Counted from the first letter of the stretch, positions 17,725 through 27,619 are shown. The stretch: DNA of 64,000 nucleotides from CAWVWD01 sp965662365 (GCA_965662365.1 CBFIHR010000018.1:1-64000); one strand, 5' to 3'. Numbers and translations: made by a program. The notes: generated from the letters alone by a model not told the origin.

Positions 17725-18752
17725 AAACTTTTAGTTGTAAGGCAGTAGTTTTATTGGTTTTTATCTTGTTAATACTATTCAAAATAGGAGAAGAAGTTGT
17801 AGAAACTGATAATATTAACGACTATTATGGTGTCAATTTGAAATATAGTTGATTAGAAAAAATTGGAATTGATAAGGTAAAGATAGTATATAATGAACCC
17901 GTACAGAATTCCAAATATGAAGGCTATACTTTCATATAATTAGATATTAGTGACCGAAAGCAAATAGAAAATCTTTTTGGAAACTATTCTTTTGATATAG
18001 TTTGTAGTCTTGCAGTACAAGCAGGTTTTCGATATAGTATCGAAAACCCTCATGCTTATATTGATAGTAATATAGTTGGTTTTACAAACATTCTGGAAGG
18101 TTGTCGTCATTCAAAAGTAAAGCATTTAGTTTATGCAAGCAGTTCAAGTGTTTACGGTTTAAATAAAAAAGTACCTTTTTCTACGAATGATAATGTTGAC
18201 TATCCCATTTCATTATATGCTGCTACTAAAAAAAGTAATGAGTTAATGGCTCATACTTATTCACATCTTTATAATATTCCATCTACGGGATTACGGTTTT
18301 TTACGGTTTATGGCCCTTGGGGAAGACCTGATATGGCTTATTTCATATTTACAAAATCTATATTAGAAGGTAAGGAAATCAAAGTATTTAATAACGGTGA
18401 TATGAGCCGTGATTTTACTTATATAGACGATATAATAAAAGGAGTCTTAAGAGTAATTGATAATTCGCCAATAGCTTCTAATAAGGATGTTTCTATGTCC
18501 AAAGCTCCCTTCAAAGTGTATAATATTGGAAAGAATTCCCCTGTAAACCTTTTAGAATTTATAGAAATTATAGAAGAAAAATTAGAAACTAAAGCTGAAA
18601 AGAAAATGCTCCCAATGCAATCAGGTGATGTTTACACTACTTATGCTGATGTTTCGGATTTGATTAAAATGTTGGACTACAAGCCTAATACTGATTTGAG
18701 TATCGGAATTGGTGAATTTGTCGAATGGTATAAATTATATTATGGTAAGTGA
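17725..18752 (+). pseudogene. UDP-glucuronate 4-epimerase, inactivated (two frameshifts, two stops)
   Basis: Remains of a CapI-like epimerase (UDP-GlcA to UDP-GalA). The N-terminal Rossmann loop can be pieced together from two frames (KLLV near 17725, then a degenerate GSSFIGF at 17741-17761); the rest lies in a third frame from about 17781 to the stop at 18750. That frame has two nonsense codons: TGA at 17850 (expected Arg in KYSRLEK) and TAA at 17937 (expected Gln in FIQLD). The downstream part still has YAATKKSNE (Tyr/Lys) and FFTVYGPWGRPDM. An ATG at 18246 could start a 168-residue fragment, but it would lack cofactor binding. The next gene overlaps its end by 11 bases. Confidence 0.88.
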
Positions 18753-19884
18753 AATCCAAATGGTTGATTTAGTCAGCCAATACGAAAGTATAAAGGAAGA
18801 AGTTGATAAGGCTGTAATAGAGGTGATGTCAACAGCCCGATTTATTAAAGGGCCTAAGGTTAAGGATTTTGAAAAACACCTTGGTGACTACTTAGAAGTG
18901 AAGCATTCAATTACATGTGCTAATGGCACGGATGCATTACAGATAGCCTTAATGGCATTAGAGTTAAAACATGGAGATGAGGTCATAGTACCTGCTTTTA
19001 CGTACGTTGCTACTGCTGAGGTAATTGGTTTACTTGGGTTAAAACCTGTGATGGTAGATGTAGATATTGATTCTTTCAACACTACCGCAGAAATAATAGA
19101 AAAGGCTATTACTCCTAAAACGAAGGCAATTGTTCCTGTTCATCTCTACGGGCAATCTTCTGACATGGAAGATATTATGATGGTTGCAGAGAAGTATAAC
19201 CTCTATGTAATAGAAGATAATGCTCAAGCAATAGGGGCAAGCTATACGTTTAAAGATGGAAGTATAAAAAAAACAGGTACAATAGGACACATAGGTTGTA
19301 CGTCTTTTTTTCCATCTAAAAACTTAGGTTGTTATGGAGATGGAGGTGCTATATTTACCAATGATGATAAATTAGCAGCTAAATTGAAAATGATAGCTAA
19401 CCACGGTCAAATTAAGAAGTATCATCATTCTGTGATTGGTGTGAATTCAAGGTTAGATGCTATACAGGCAGTTATTCTTGATATTAAATTAGGAAAACTG
19501 GATGAGTATTCATTGTCACGTCAACAAGTTGCCGCTGCTTATGATAAGGCTTTTAAGGATATTAAAGAAATAAAAATTCCTACTCGTCAGTATAACTCTA
19601 CGCATGTATTTCATCAATATACAATGCAAATAGGTAATGGTAAAAGAGATGAATTAAAGCAGTTTTTAGCAGATAATAATATTCCTTCTATGATTTATTA
19701 TCCGATACCTTTATATGACCAAGATGCTTTCAAAGGATATTATAAAGGAGAAAAATTACCTACTACAGAGGCTCTTTGCTCTTCTGTATTATCTTTACCT
19801 ATCCATACTGAAATGGATAATGAAACACTAAATTATATTATTAATAAGGTGAGGGATTTCTTTAATAATAGCAAAGTAGAATAA
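18742..19884 (+). CDS. wbpE: WbpE-like aminotransferase (UDP-3-keto-GlcNAcA aminotransferase)
   Basis: A 380-residue PLP enzyme of the DegT/DnrJ/EryC1/StrS family. It has SARFIKGP-like N-terminal sequence, ANGTDALQIALMAL, PAFTYVATAEV, VHLYGQSSDM, EDNAQAIGA and the PLP lysine in SFFPSKNLGC. Followed directly by WbpD-, WbpB- and WbpI-like genes, it fits the step that aminates the 3-keto sugar made by WbpB. I chose ATG 18742 (MVSEIQMVDLVSQYE), which overlaps the pseudogene end; a TTG at 18709 is upstream but gives an unlikely N-terminus. Its C-terminus is closely related to the fragment at 1-353. Confidence 0.92.
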   Translation: MVSEIQMVDLVSQYESIKEEVDKAVIEVMSTARFIKGPKVKDFEKHLGDYLEVKHSITCANGTDALQIALMALELKHGDEVIVPAFTYVATAEVIGLLGLKPVMVDVDIDSFNTTAEIIEKAITPKTKAIVPVHLYGQSSDMEDIMMVAEKYNLYVIEDNAQAIGASYTFKDGSIKKTGTIGHIGCTSFFPSKNLGCYGDGGAIFTNDDKLAAKLKMIANHGQIKKYHHSVIGVNSRLDAIQAVILDIKLGKLDEYSLSRQQVAAAYDKAFKDIKEIKIPTRQYNSTHVFHQYTMQIGNGKRDELKQFLADNNIPSMIYYPIPLYDQDAFKGYYKGEKLPTTEALCSSVLSLPIHTEMDNETLNYIINKVRDFFNNSKVE

Positions 19885-19890
19885 AAAACT

Positions 19891-20469
19891 ATGTCAAATA
19901 AAAAATATTTTGCACATAAAACTGCTGTAATTGATGAAGGGTGTCAAATAGGAGAAGAAACAAAAATTTGGCATTTTAGTCATGTAATGACTAATTGTAA
20001 ACTTGGAAAAAAATGTAACATTGGTCAAAATGTAGTTATTTCTCCTGAGGTGGTATTAGGTAATAATGTTAAGGTTCAAAATAATGTGTCTATTTACACA
20101 GGGGTAACTTGCGAAGATGATGTTTTTTTAGGACCATCTATGGTTTTTACAAATGTTATTAACCCAAGAAGTGGAGTAAATAGAAGAGGTCAATACTCAC
20201 GCACAGTAGTAAAAAAAGGAGCCTCAATAGGTGCAAATGCTACAATAGTTTGTGGGAATGATATAGGGAAGTATGCTTTTATTGGGGCAGGTGCAGTTGT
20301 GACTAAATATGTTCCTCCTTATGCACTTGTAGTAGGAAACCCTGCTCGTCAAATAGGTTGGATGAGTGAGTATGGACATCGTTTAGATTTTGACGAAAAA
20401 AATAAAGCAGTATGTCCTGAAAGTCATGAACAATATATTTTGGAAAATAATTTAGTAAAAAAAATATAA
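19891..20469 (+). CDS. wbpD: WbpD-like UDP-2-acetamido-3-amino-dideoxyglucuronate N-acetyltransferase
   Basis: A 192-residue left-handed beta-helix acetyltransferase with hexapeptide repeats (IGEETKIWHFSHVM, LGNNVKVQNNVSIYTG, IGANATIVCGNDIGKY) and the family ending VGNPARQIGWMSEYG. It starts 6 bases after wbpE and ends 7 bases before wbpB, so it is tightly co-transcribed. It would produce UDP-GlcNAc3NAcA, the substrate of WbpI at 21465. Closely similar to the copy at 768-1352. Confidence 0.93.
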   Translation: MSNKKYFAHKTAVIDEGCQIGEETKIWHFSHVMTNCKLGKKCNIGQNVVISPEVVLGNNVKVQNNVSIYTGVTCEDDVFLGPSMVFTNVINPRSGVNRRGQYSRTVVKKGASIGANATIVCGNDIGKYAFIGAGAVVTKYVPPYALVVGNPARQIGWMSEYGHRLDFDEKNKAVCPESHEQYILENNLVKKI

Positions 20470-20476
20470 GAGAGAT

Positions 20477-21442
20477 ATGAAAAAGTTCGCCTTGATAGGG
20501 GCAGCAGGTTATATTGCACCTCGTCATATGAAAGCTATAAAAGATACTGGAAATGATTTAGTAGCTGCCTTAGATCCTTTTGATTCGGTAGGAATTATTG
20601 ATAGTCATTTTCCAGATGCAGATTTTTTTGTAGAGTTTGAACGTTTTGATAGACATATTGATAAGTTAAAACGTGAAGGAAGACAACTTGATTATGTAAG
20701 TATTTGTTCGCCAAATTATTTACATGATGCTCATTGTCGCTTTGGATTACGTCATGGTGCCGATATAATTTGTGAAAAGCCAATTGTCTTAAACCCTTGG
20801 AACATTGATGCTCTTGAAAAAATTGAAAAAGAGACAGGTAAGAATATTTATAATATCCTTCAGTTACGTTTGCATCCATCAGTAATTGCACTAAAGAAAA
20901 GGATAGAAGCAGCACCCAAAGATAAGATATTCGATATAGATTTAACATATTTAACATCGAGAGGACATTGGTATTATACATCTTGGAAAGGGGACAAAGA
21001 AAAATCAGGAGGTATTGCGTCTAATATAGGGGTACACTTTTATGATATGCTAATGTGGATTTTTGGCTCTGTAAAACAAAATATTGTTCATTTACATACA
21101 CATGATAGAGCTGCGGGGTATTTAGAATTAGAAAGAGCGAGAGTTCGTTGGTTTTTAAGTATTAATTATGATGTTATACCTGAACATGTAAAGGCAACAG
21201 GTGCAAGAACCTATCGTGCCTTGACAATTGAGAATGAGGAGTTTGAATTTTCTGGAGGTTTTACAGAGTTACATACTCGTAGTTATGAAGATATTTTGAG
21301 TGGAGGTGGTTTTCGTATCGGGGCTGCTCGAAAAGCTATTGAGTTGGTTCATGATATTCGACATAAAACGCCTGTTGGAGTGATGGGAGATTATCATCCT
21401 TTAGCAAAAACAAATTTAGTAAAGCATCCATTTGAAAAGTAG
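20477..21442 (+). CDS. wbpB: WbpB/WlbA-like UDP-GlcNAcA 3-dehydrogenase
   Basis: A 321-residue Gfo/Idh/MocA oxidoreductase. MKKFALIGAAGYIAPRHMK, CSPNYLHDAHCRFGLRHG, CEKPIVLNPWNID and GGIASNIGVHFYDML are near-identical to the WbpB/WlbA group, which oxidises C3 of UDP-GlcNAcA with NAD recycled through 2-ketoglutarate. It lies between wbpD and wbpI in the classic pathway order and is distinct from the oxidoreductase at 1416. Confidence 0.94.
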   Translation: MKKFALIGAAGYIAPRHMKAIKDTGNDLVAALDPFDSVGIIDSHFPDADFFVEFERFDRHIDKLKREGRQLDYVSICSPNYLHDAHCRFGLRHGADIICEKPIVLNPWNIDALEKIEKETGKNIYNILQLRLHPSVIALKKRIEAAPKDKIFDIDLTYLTSRGHWYYTSWKGDKEKSGGIASNIGVHFYDMLMWIFGSVKQNIVHLHTHDRAAGYLELERARVRWFLSINYDVIPEHVKATGARTYRALTIENEEFEFSGGFTELHTRSYEDILSGGGFRIGAARKAIELVHDIRHKTPVGVMGDYHPLAKTNLVKHPFEK

Positions 21443-21464
21443 ATTTAGTTAAATTTAATTTTTT

Positions 21465-22511
21465 ATGAAAAAAATACTGGCAATTATAGGAGCAAGACCA
21501 CAGTTTATAAAACATGCTCCTATCGAAATAGCGTTGCAAGGGAAAGCTCAATTAATCAGTATTCATACAGGACAGCATTATGACCACAATATGAGTCAAA
21601 TATTTTTTGATGAGTTGGGTATATCAGTTCCTAAATATATGTTAGACGTAGGTAGTCATACACATGGTATTCAGACAGGAAAAATGCTTATCAAAATAGA
21701 ACAAATTCTACTTGATGAACGTCCTGATTATCTAATTGTTTATGGAGATACTAACTCTACTCTTGCAGGTGCATTAGCAAGTGCGAAGCTAAAAATTCCA
21801 ATCATTCATATTGAAGCAGGACTTCGCTCTTTTAATAAAGAAATGCCGGAAGAGGTTAATAGAATTTTAACGGATCATATCTCTGAATTACTCTTTGTTC
21901 CTACTGATAAGGCTATTGAAAATCTTTTAAAAGAGGGTGTTACACAAAATGTTCATCTTGTTGGAGATGTTATGAAGGATATGGTAATGTTAGCAAAACA
22001 GAAAAATATTCTAACTGAAACAACATCATCCACAGAAGAGTATTATTATGCAACAATTCATAGACCTTATAATACAGATGATAAGAATCGTCTTGAGGCT
22101 ATTCTTACTCACTTCAACCAGTTATCTTTTCCAGTTAGGTTTTCCATTCATCCACGGACGAAGCACAAGATGAAAGCGTTTGGTTTAATTGAACAAAATT
22201 ATACTAATATTATTTTTTCTGAACCACTTTCTTATTTTGATAATATGAAAGTATTGTATAATAGTAAAGCTTTGATTACTGATTCGGGGGGAATGCAAAA
22301 AGAAGCTTACTGGTTACAAAGAAAATGTATTACAATTAGATCGGAAACAGAGTGGGTAGAAACTTTACATGATAATTGGAATACGTTAATATTCGATGAT
22401 CTTTCTAATCTTAAAAAGGCGATAAAGGTTCAACCTTCTAATTGGAAAGCAAATTTGTACGGAAGTGGCAATGGGGCAGAAGAAATTGTGGAACTTATTT
22501 TGAGTAAGTAA
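21465..22511 (+). CDS. wbpI: UDP-GlcNAc3NAcA / UDP-GlcNAc 2-epimerase (WbpI/WecB family)
   Basis: A 348-residue non-hydrolysing 2-epimerase. Landmarks are GARPQFIKHAP, VYGDTNSTLAGAL, HIEAGLRSFN, MPEEVNRILTDH and SGGMQKEAYWL. Following wbpE, wbpD and wbpB it most likely converts UDP-GlcNAc3NAcA to UDP-ManNAc3NAcA. A plain UDP-GlcNAc to UDP-ManNAc epimerase would look similar, so context decides the call. After it there is a 67-base gap with a small hairpin (TCTATTT-GCG-AAATAGA at 22529-22545) before the flippase. Confidence 0.9.
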   Translation: MKKILAIIGARPQFIKHAPIEIALQGKAQLISIHTGQHYDHNMSQIFFDELGISVPKYMLDVGSHTHGIQTGKMLIKIEQILLDERPDYLIVYGDTNSTLAGALASAKLKIPIIHIEAGLRSFNKEMPEEVNRILTDHISELLFVPTDKAIENLLKEGVTQNVHLVGDVMKDMVMLAKQKNILTETTSSTEEYYYATIHRPYNTDDKNRLEAILTHFNQLSFPVRFSIHPRTKHKMKAFGLIEQNYTNIIFSEPLSYFDNMKVLYNSKALITDSGGMQKEAYWLQRKCITIRSETEWVETLHDNWNTLIFDDLSNLKKAIKVQPSNWKANLYGSGNGAEEIVELILSK

Positions 22512-22578
22512 GCTGTACAATTTCTAAGTCTATTTGCGAAATAGATTAATGTAATTCTCGTAATAAAAAACTAATAAT

Positions 22579-24063
22579 TTGTCAATTAAAGAGTCAAATA
22601 CGCTTCAAGCATTTTGGATTGCAATGGGAAAACTAAGCAGTTTTTTATTAGCAATCGGAAGTGCTGCTATCTTGTCCAGATATTTTGGTAAAGAAGAGTA
22701 TGGAACTTATCGACAGGTGTTGTATGTTTATACTACTTTATTGGTTGTTTTTTCGGCGGGACTTCCCAAAGTGTATGCTTATTTTCTTCCTAAAAGCAAG
22801 ATTGAAGAAGGAAAAAGTATAGTAGATAAAGTTAATAGATTACTTTTTATCTTAGGTTTTATATTTTCAGTCTTTATATATATTAGTTCCGATGGTATTG
22901 CACTTTTACTTAATAATGCAGAGCTTGCTCATGGTTTAAAGATATTTTCACCAGTTCCGTTTTTCCTGTTGCCTACTTTAGGATTGCAGGGAATACTCCC
23001 TACTTATAAGAAATCGTTGGAACTGGCTATATATCATGTTATTAGTAAGGCGACTTCTCTTTCTCTTATTCTACTTCCTATCTTTATATATGAGGTATCC
23101 TTTGAAGCAGTTCTTTATGGTTGGAATCTTGCCGGAATAGCTTCTCTTGGAATAGCTCTTTGGTTCAAAAATTTACCTTTTAAAAAAGTAGAAAAAGTGA
23201 CAACTACTTTATCCTACAAAAGTATTTTTCAATACAGCATTCCTATTGTAGTTGCAAGTTTAGCAGGGGTTGCAATGAGATCAGCAGACCAATTCTTTAT
23301 TAGTAGATACTTTGGTACGGAAGTATTCGCAGAGTATGTGAACGGATTTGTCCAGATTCCCTTTGTTAATATGATTGCAGGAGCTACTTCGGTAATCATG
23401 ATGCCTTATCTAACAAAATTATTACATAACAACGAGAGTTTGGAAAATATATTTTCTGTGTGGCAACGAACTCTTGTGAAATCTGCAATATTAGTATATC
23501 CTATAGTAGCGTTTGTGATTTTAAATGCAAAATCTTTTATAATAATATTATACTCAGACACTTATGTAGATTCTGCTGTTTATTTTCAGATAGCACAATG
23601 TATCAATTTCTTTAATATAATACTTTTTGCACCTCTTCTCCTTTCAATGGGAAAGTCAAAAATATATGCTAATTTACACATTGTATTTGCAGTTGTAGCA
23701 TGGATAGGACAATATATACTTATTCTTTTAGAAAATACTCCGATATCAATAGCTATCTTTTCTGTAATTAATAATATTCTTCTTGTATTAATTGCTTTAT
23801 TCTATGCTGCCAGAATACTAAATGTTAATATATTTAGATTATTACCTGTTTTAGAGTTAGGAAAATTAGGTATTCATACTTTATCATGTTCTCTTATGAG
23901 TAACTATTTTATTGAATACTTATTTCATGATTATAATATGCTAATCAAGCTGATTTTATCAGGTCTTTTATATGTAATTGTATTGATGTTAACTGCTAAA
24001 TTATTTAAAGTTGATTATCTTGGTATATTTATGCCGTTCATTAAAAAATTATTAAAACGATGA
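22579..24063 (+). CDS. Wzx-type oligosaccharide flippase
   Basis: A 494-residue integral membrane protein with about 12-14 hydrophobic segments and the N-terminal pattern of MOP-superfamily flippases (GSAAILSRYFGKEEYGTYRQ). It would move the lipid-linked repeat unit across the inner membrane. I use the TTG at 22579; the next in-frame ATG (22627) would remove part of the first helix. Its stop overlaps the start of the acyltransferase at 24060 (ATGA), so these genes are coupled. The polymerase partner is probably the protein at 27937. Confidence 0.88.
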   Translation: MSIKESNTLQAFWIAMGKLSSFLLAIGSAAILSRYFGKEEYGTYRQVLYVYTTLLVVFSAGLPKVYAYFLPKSKIEEGKSIVDKVNRLLFILGFIFSVFIYISSDGIALLLNNAELAHGLKIFSPVPFFLLPTLGLQGILPTYKKSLELAIYHVISKATSLSLILLPIFIYEVSFEAVLYGWNLAGIASLGIALWFKNLPFKKVEKVTTTLSYKSIFQYSIPIVVASLAGVAMRSADQFFISRYFGTEVFAEYVNGFVQIPFVNMIAGATSVIMMPYLTKLLHNNESLENIFSVWQRTLVKSAILVYPIVAFVILNAKSFIIILYSDTYVDSAVYFQIAQCINFFNIILFAPLLLSMGKSKIYANLHIVFAVVAWIGQYILILLENTPISIAIFSVINNILLVLIALFYAARILNVNIFRLLPVLELGKLGIHTLSCSLMSNYFIEYLFHDYNMLIKLILSGLLYVIVLMLTAKLFKVDYLGIFMPFIKKLLKR

Positions 24064-24575
24064 TTAGAAAATATCATCCCAGTAATTGGAAAAATAATAT
24101 CCCGTCCAATATTATTGAATACTTATACACGCCTTCTCCAAAGGGATTACGAATAGCTAATTTTGTTTTTCAGAAGATTTTTGGAATAAATAGGCAGGTA
24201 AATTTTATGGTAAATTTCACTTCAAGAGTAATTGGAAATATTACAATTGGAAAAGAGGTTGCTAAATATATGGCTGGAAGTGGAGGCTGCTATATACAAG
24301 GAATCAATGGTGTTGAGATTGGAGATTACACTATGTTAGCACCTGGTGTCAAAATCATTTCATCAAACCACTCCTTAAAAGATTTTTCAGAACAAGTGAA
24401 AACGTCATCAATTAAGATAGGAAAGCATTGTTGGTTAGCAGCCAACAGTACTATTTTACCTGGTGTTCAGCTTGGAGATAATACAATTGTTGCAGCGGGT
24501 AGTGTTGTAACAAAGTCTTTTGAAGGGAATGTCGTTATTGCAGGAGTTCCTGCTAAAATTTTAAAAAAGTTATAA
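24060..24575 (+). CDS. Hexapeptide-repeat acyltransferase
   Basis: A 171-residue left-handed beta-helix protein (IGNITIGKEVAKYM, IGDYTMLAPGVKIISSNHS, IGKHCWLAANSTILPGVQLG) ending VIAGVPAKILKKL, typical of CoA-dependent sugar O-acetyltransferases (WcaF/MaaC-like). The His in SSNHS is in the usual catalytic place. It overlaps the flippase stop by 4 bases and probably acetylates a sugar of the repeat unit. Confidence 0.82.
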   Translation: MIRKYHPSNWKNNIPSNIIEYLYTPSPKGLRIANFVFQKIFGINRQVNFMVNFTSRVIGNITIGKEVAKYMAGSGGCYIQGINGVEIGDYTMLAPGVKIISSNHSLKDFSEQVKTSSIKIGKHCWLAANSTILPGVQLGDNTIVAAGSVVTKSFEGNVVIAGVPAKILKKL

Positions 24576-24599
24576 GTGTAATTCAAAATTGGTTTTATA

Positions 24600-25712
24600 A
24601 TGCAAAAGAAAAAAATTCTGATTGTTTCTCGTTCCTTTTATCCTATGCTTTCACCTCGATCTTTTAGAGCTACGGAACTTTGCAAGGAATTCTGTCGTCA
24701 AGGACATGATGTCACTTTACTAACTCATTATGAACCTTCTCATCATGATGAGTTAATGGAAAATTATGGTTTCAAAATTATTGACTTGGGTGATAATCCT
24801 ACGTCAATAAAAATTGATATTTCAAAGTCTAAGTTTCATCCAAAACGGATATATCGTAGATTCATGAGCACTTTTTTCGAATACCCTTCTATATTATTAA
24901 TGCCGATGGTGAAAAAACAACTTAGAAAACTTTCAGGTTTCGACCTCATGATCTCTTTTGCTCATCCTTTTCCTGTTCATTGGGGTGTTGCACTAGCAAG
25001 AAGTTCTAAACATAGAATTGCAAAAAAATGGATAGCTGATTGTGGTGATCCATTTATGTTAGTACCCTATGCAAAGGGATTGGATAAAAGAATGTTTTAC
25101 TTTAAACCCTTCGAAGTCTTATTTTGTAGAAAAGCAGACTATATAACCATACCTAATATAGCTATGCGAAAAAATTTTTATCCCGAATTTGCAGATAAAA
25201 TTAGGGAACTTCCACAAGGTTTTAAGTTTGAAGAAGCATGGAAACATATCAAACCTTACCGAGGAAATGTACTACCTACATTTGTCTTTGCAGGAAACTT
25301 TATGCCAGATATTAGAGACCCAAAAGAATTCATAGAAATTCTACTTAATCAAGAAAAAGATTTCAGGTTTCATATATATACTAAAAATCTTTTGTTACTA
25401 AAGCCATTTTTAAAAAAGGCAAAAGGACGAATAATAATACATGATTATATTCCCCGAGAAGAACTTATAAGTGTTCTAAGTCAAATGGACTTTCTTGTCA
25501 ATATTGGTTATAATCCTTCTGTTCAACTCCCTAGTAAGTTAATTGACTACTATTTGACAGGTAGACCTATCTTGAATTTGCCATCAAAAAACATAAATAA
25601 AGATATTATTTTAGAGTTTTTAGAAGGGAACTATGAAAACAGATTTAAACACCCTAATATAGATGAGTATAAAATTGAAAATATTAGTAAAAGGTTTTTA
25701 GAATTAAATTAA
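24600..25712 (+). CDS. Glycosyltransferase, GT4-like
   Basis: A 370-residue GT-B fold protein. The N-terminus (LIVSRSFYPMLSPRSFRATELCKEF) matches family 4 glycosyltransferases, and VNIGYNPSVQLPSKLIDYYLTGRP takes the place of the usual donor-binding region. The normal E-x7-E motif is not obvious, so activity or family membership is less certain than for the others here. Downstream lies the insertion-sequence cluster, which may have separated it from the rest of the operon. Confidence 0.75.
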   Translation: MQKKKILIVSRSFYPMLSPRSFRATELCKEFCRQGHDVTLLTHYEPSHHDELMENYGFKIIDLGDNPTSIKIDISKSKFHPKRIYRRFMSTFFEYPSILLMPMVKKQLRKLSGFDLMISFAHPFPVHWGVALARSSKHRIAKKWIADCGDPFMLVPYAKGLDKRMFYFKPFEVLFCRKADYITIPNIAMRKNFYPEFADKIRELPQGFKFEEAWKHIKPYRGNVLPTFVFAGNFMPDIRDPKEFIEILLNQEKDFRFHIYTKNLLLLKPFLKKAKGRIIIHDYIPREELISVLSQMDFLVNIGYNPSVQLPSKLIDYYLTGRPILNLPSKNINKDIILEFLEGNYENRFKHPNIDEYKIENISKRFLELN

Positions 25713-25840
25713 AGTTTATTTATTAAAGAGAGCATATACAATACCTATGATATAAAATTAGAAAAACAGTCAAAAAACCAATGAGTTTAAGCTATATTTC
25801 GAAATTTTGTAGGTTATTGAATGTCATAAACTCTAATGGC

Positions 25841-27164
25841 ACTAATGCGTTAAGACGTAAATTTGAGTACCTTTGTTAGATGGTAACAAAAGAAATTGAA
25901 TTGTTAAACAAGATAGGAAATAGTCAGAAACTATCAAAACGAATAGTCAGTCGTAGTGAAATGTTAAGTTACTATTTATCGTGTGGGAGTAAAAGAAAAA
26001 CAAGTCGAGATTTAGGAGTATTAAGAAGTTGGATATACAACTGGGTTGAAAGATGGGAAAATAGAAAGAAAAATCGATTAGAATACTGAAGTTTATATAA
26101 TCAAGGAGAAATTAAAGACGAATCGTATAAACGTTTTATTATCAGGTTATTAGAAGATAAAAAGCGTAGCGGCACACCTGCAACCTTTACAGAATTAGAG
26201 AAAATCCAAATAGTGGCTTTGAGTATAGAAAATCCAATGGATTTAGGTTTACCATTTACTCATTGGACAAGTGATTTATTAGCGAAAGAAGTCATACAAC
26301 GAGGTATTATGAGCAGTATATCTTCACGGCATATAAGCCGAATTTTAAAAAAATCAAAGGTTAGCACCTAACAAGAGTAAGTATTGGGAATATCCTAATA
26401 TTGCAGATTGGGAAGAATTTGAAGAACAAGTTGGTGAATTGTGTGACATTAATGCCAAAGCATTAGAGCTATATGAACAAGGAATACATGTAATAAGTAC
26501 AGACGAAAAAACGGGAATACAAGCTTTGGAAAAGCAGCATCCGACCATGCCTATGAAAGTAGGGCAAATAGAACGAAGAGAGTTTAATTATATTAGGCAT
26601 GGTACACAAGTATTAATTGGAAACCTTGAAATAGCAACGGGTAAGAGTATTACACCAACTGTTGGTGATACTCGAACAGAAGAGGATTTTGCTAATTATA
26701 TTAAACAAACTATTGCAACTGATGAACAGGCAACTTGGTGGTTTATTGTTGATCAACTCAACACTCATAAATCTGAAACTTTGGTCAAATTAGTTGCCCA
26801 AAAAATTGGTGATGAACAAGATTTAGGCATTAAAGGACGAAAAGGAATTTTAAAAAATATGAATACACATATGAGTTATTTACAGGATAAGTCTCATCGT
26901 ATTCGATTTATTTATACTCCAAAACATTGCTCTTGGTTAAATTTGATAGAGTGTTTTTTCTCAGGCTTTGCTCGTAGAGTTATACATAGAGGTAATTTTA
27001 CAAGCAAAGAGGACTTAAAAAACAAAATTCTGAATTATATTGATTATTATAATCAACATTTAGCTAAAATTTTTAACTGGACAGTTATTTCTAATGACGA
27101 TATTCAAGTTATGATTAACAAGATTAAAAGGTGTGTACTTGAATTTATGTCTTAACATAATAGT
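25841..27164 (+). mobile_element. Degenerate IS630-family element
   Basis: Imperfect terminal inverted repeats (23 bases, about four mismatches) with the core GTTAAGAC lie at 25841-25863 and 27142-27164 and flank the broken transposase frames. A TACCTTTG box at 25868-25875 resembles a Bacteroidota -7 element just before the transposase ATG. A clear TA target duplication is not visible. Confidence 0.75.
25880..27155 (+). pseudogene. IS630-family transposase, inactivated
   Basis: An N-terminal helix-turn-helix part (SKRTSRDLG-like, to residue 69) ends at TGA 26087, but the frame continues after it as SLYNQGEIKDESYKRF to about 26355. A frameshift in GGTTAGCACC (around 26355-26365) moves the DDE domain into another frame, where LAPNKSKYWEYP continues. 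Catalytic residues are visible: STDEKTG, WFIVDQLNTHKS and CSWLNLIECFFSGF, the D-D-E pattern of IS630. So there is at least one nonsense codon and one frameshift. Confidence 0.85.
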
Positions 27165-27253
27165 TCAGAACAGTTGATTGGGTTTTCTTGTTATATAAAT
27201 CACAAAAAATAGCTTTTCCACATTGTGAAAATACTGATTTAGTAAAAAATAAT

Positions 27254-27504
27254 GGTTCTTCGACAAATCCTGTGAATTAAGAGGTAGCGATTAAAATTCT
27301 CAATCTCATATGTTCAAACTTAGGAAGTNNNNNNNNNNNNNNNNNNNNNNNNNNNNNNNNNNNNNNNNNNNNNNNNNNNNNNNNNNNNNNNNNNNNNNNN
27401 NNNNNNNNNNNNNNNNNNNNNNNNNNNNTCCTATTAACTCTTCGTAAAATTCTTCCTGTTTCATAACTCTAAGTTATAACTTTCACAGGATTTGTCGAAG
27501 AACC
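27254..27504 (-). mobile_element. ISL3-family element, copy 1, mostly hidden in assembly gap
   Basis: The bases before the gap (27254-27328) are identical to 46547-46621 and those after it (27429-27504) to 47699-47774, the two ends of the ISL3-type element further along. The terminal repeat starting GGTTCTTCGACAAATCC is perfect over 23 bases at both ends. The element is flanked by a perfect 8-bp duplication AAAATAAT (27246-27253 and 27505-27512). About 1,077 bases are expected where 100 N are shown. Confidence 0.92.
27329..27428. other. Assembly gap (100 N)
   Basis: Exactly 100 undetermined bases, the usual placeholder length. Flanking identity with the complete element at 46547-47774 indicates that the missing sequence is the body of an ISL3-type insertion sequence, an unresolved repeat. 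Confidence 0.95.
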
Positions 27505-27619
27505 AAAATAATTATAGTGCAAATGACACTCAAGAGTATCGTTGTAAAGGATGTAAAAAAAGTTTTCGAAAGGATTATATCTTATAACTCAATGTTCAAG
27601 TTTTTTGTCAAAATAATTT

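Larger units (their letters stand above)
27188..27587 (+). pseudogene. IS1-like transposase N-terminal remnant, split by an ISL3-type insertion
   Basis: Reading 27188-27253 and then 27513-27587, which drops the insertion and one copy of its 8-bp duplication, gives one continuous frame: FPHCENTDLVKNN joined to YSANDTQEYRCKGCKKSF and a few more residues, then a stop. The paired CxxC zinc-finger pattern and KNG-like/YRCKGC spacing match the N-terminal protein (InsA) of IS1-type elements. The first Cys of the first pair reads Phe. Nothing of the catalytic part follows. Confidence 0.65.

Noticed and set aside
18246..18752. 168-codon frame that could be read as an intact epimerase
   Set aside because: It is the 3' part of a longer homology with two stops upstream and lacks the cofactor-binding domain; listed as a pseudogene.
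22529..22545. Hairpin TCTATTT-GCG-AAATAGA as a terminator after wbpI
   Set aside because: Only seven A/T-rich pairs and no T-run follow; noted under wbpI but not called.
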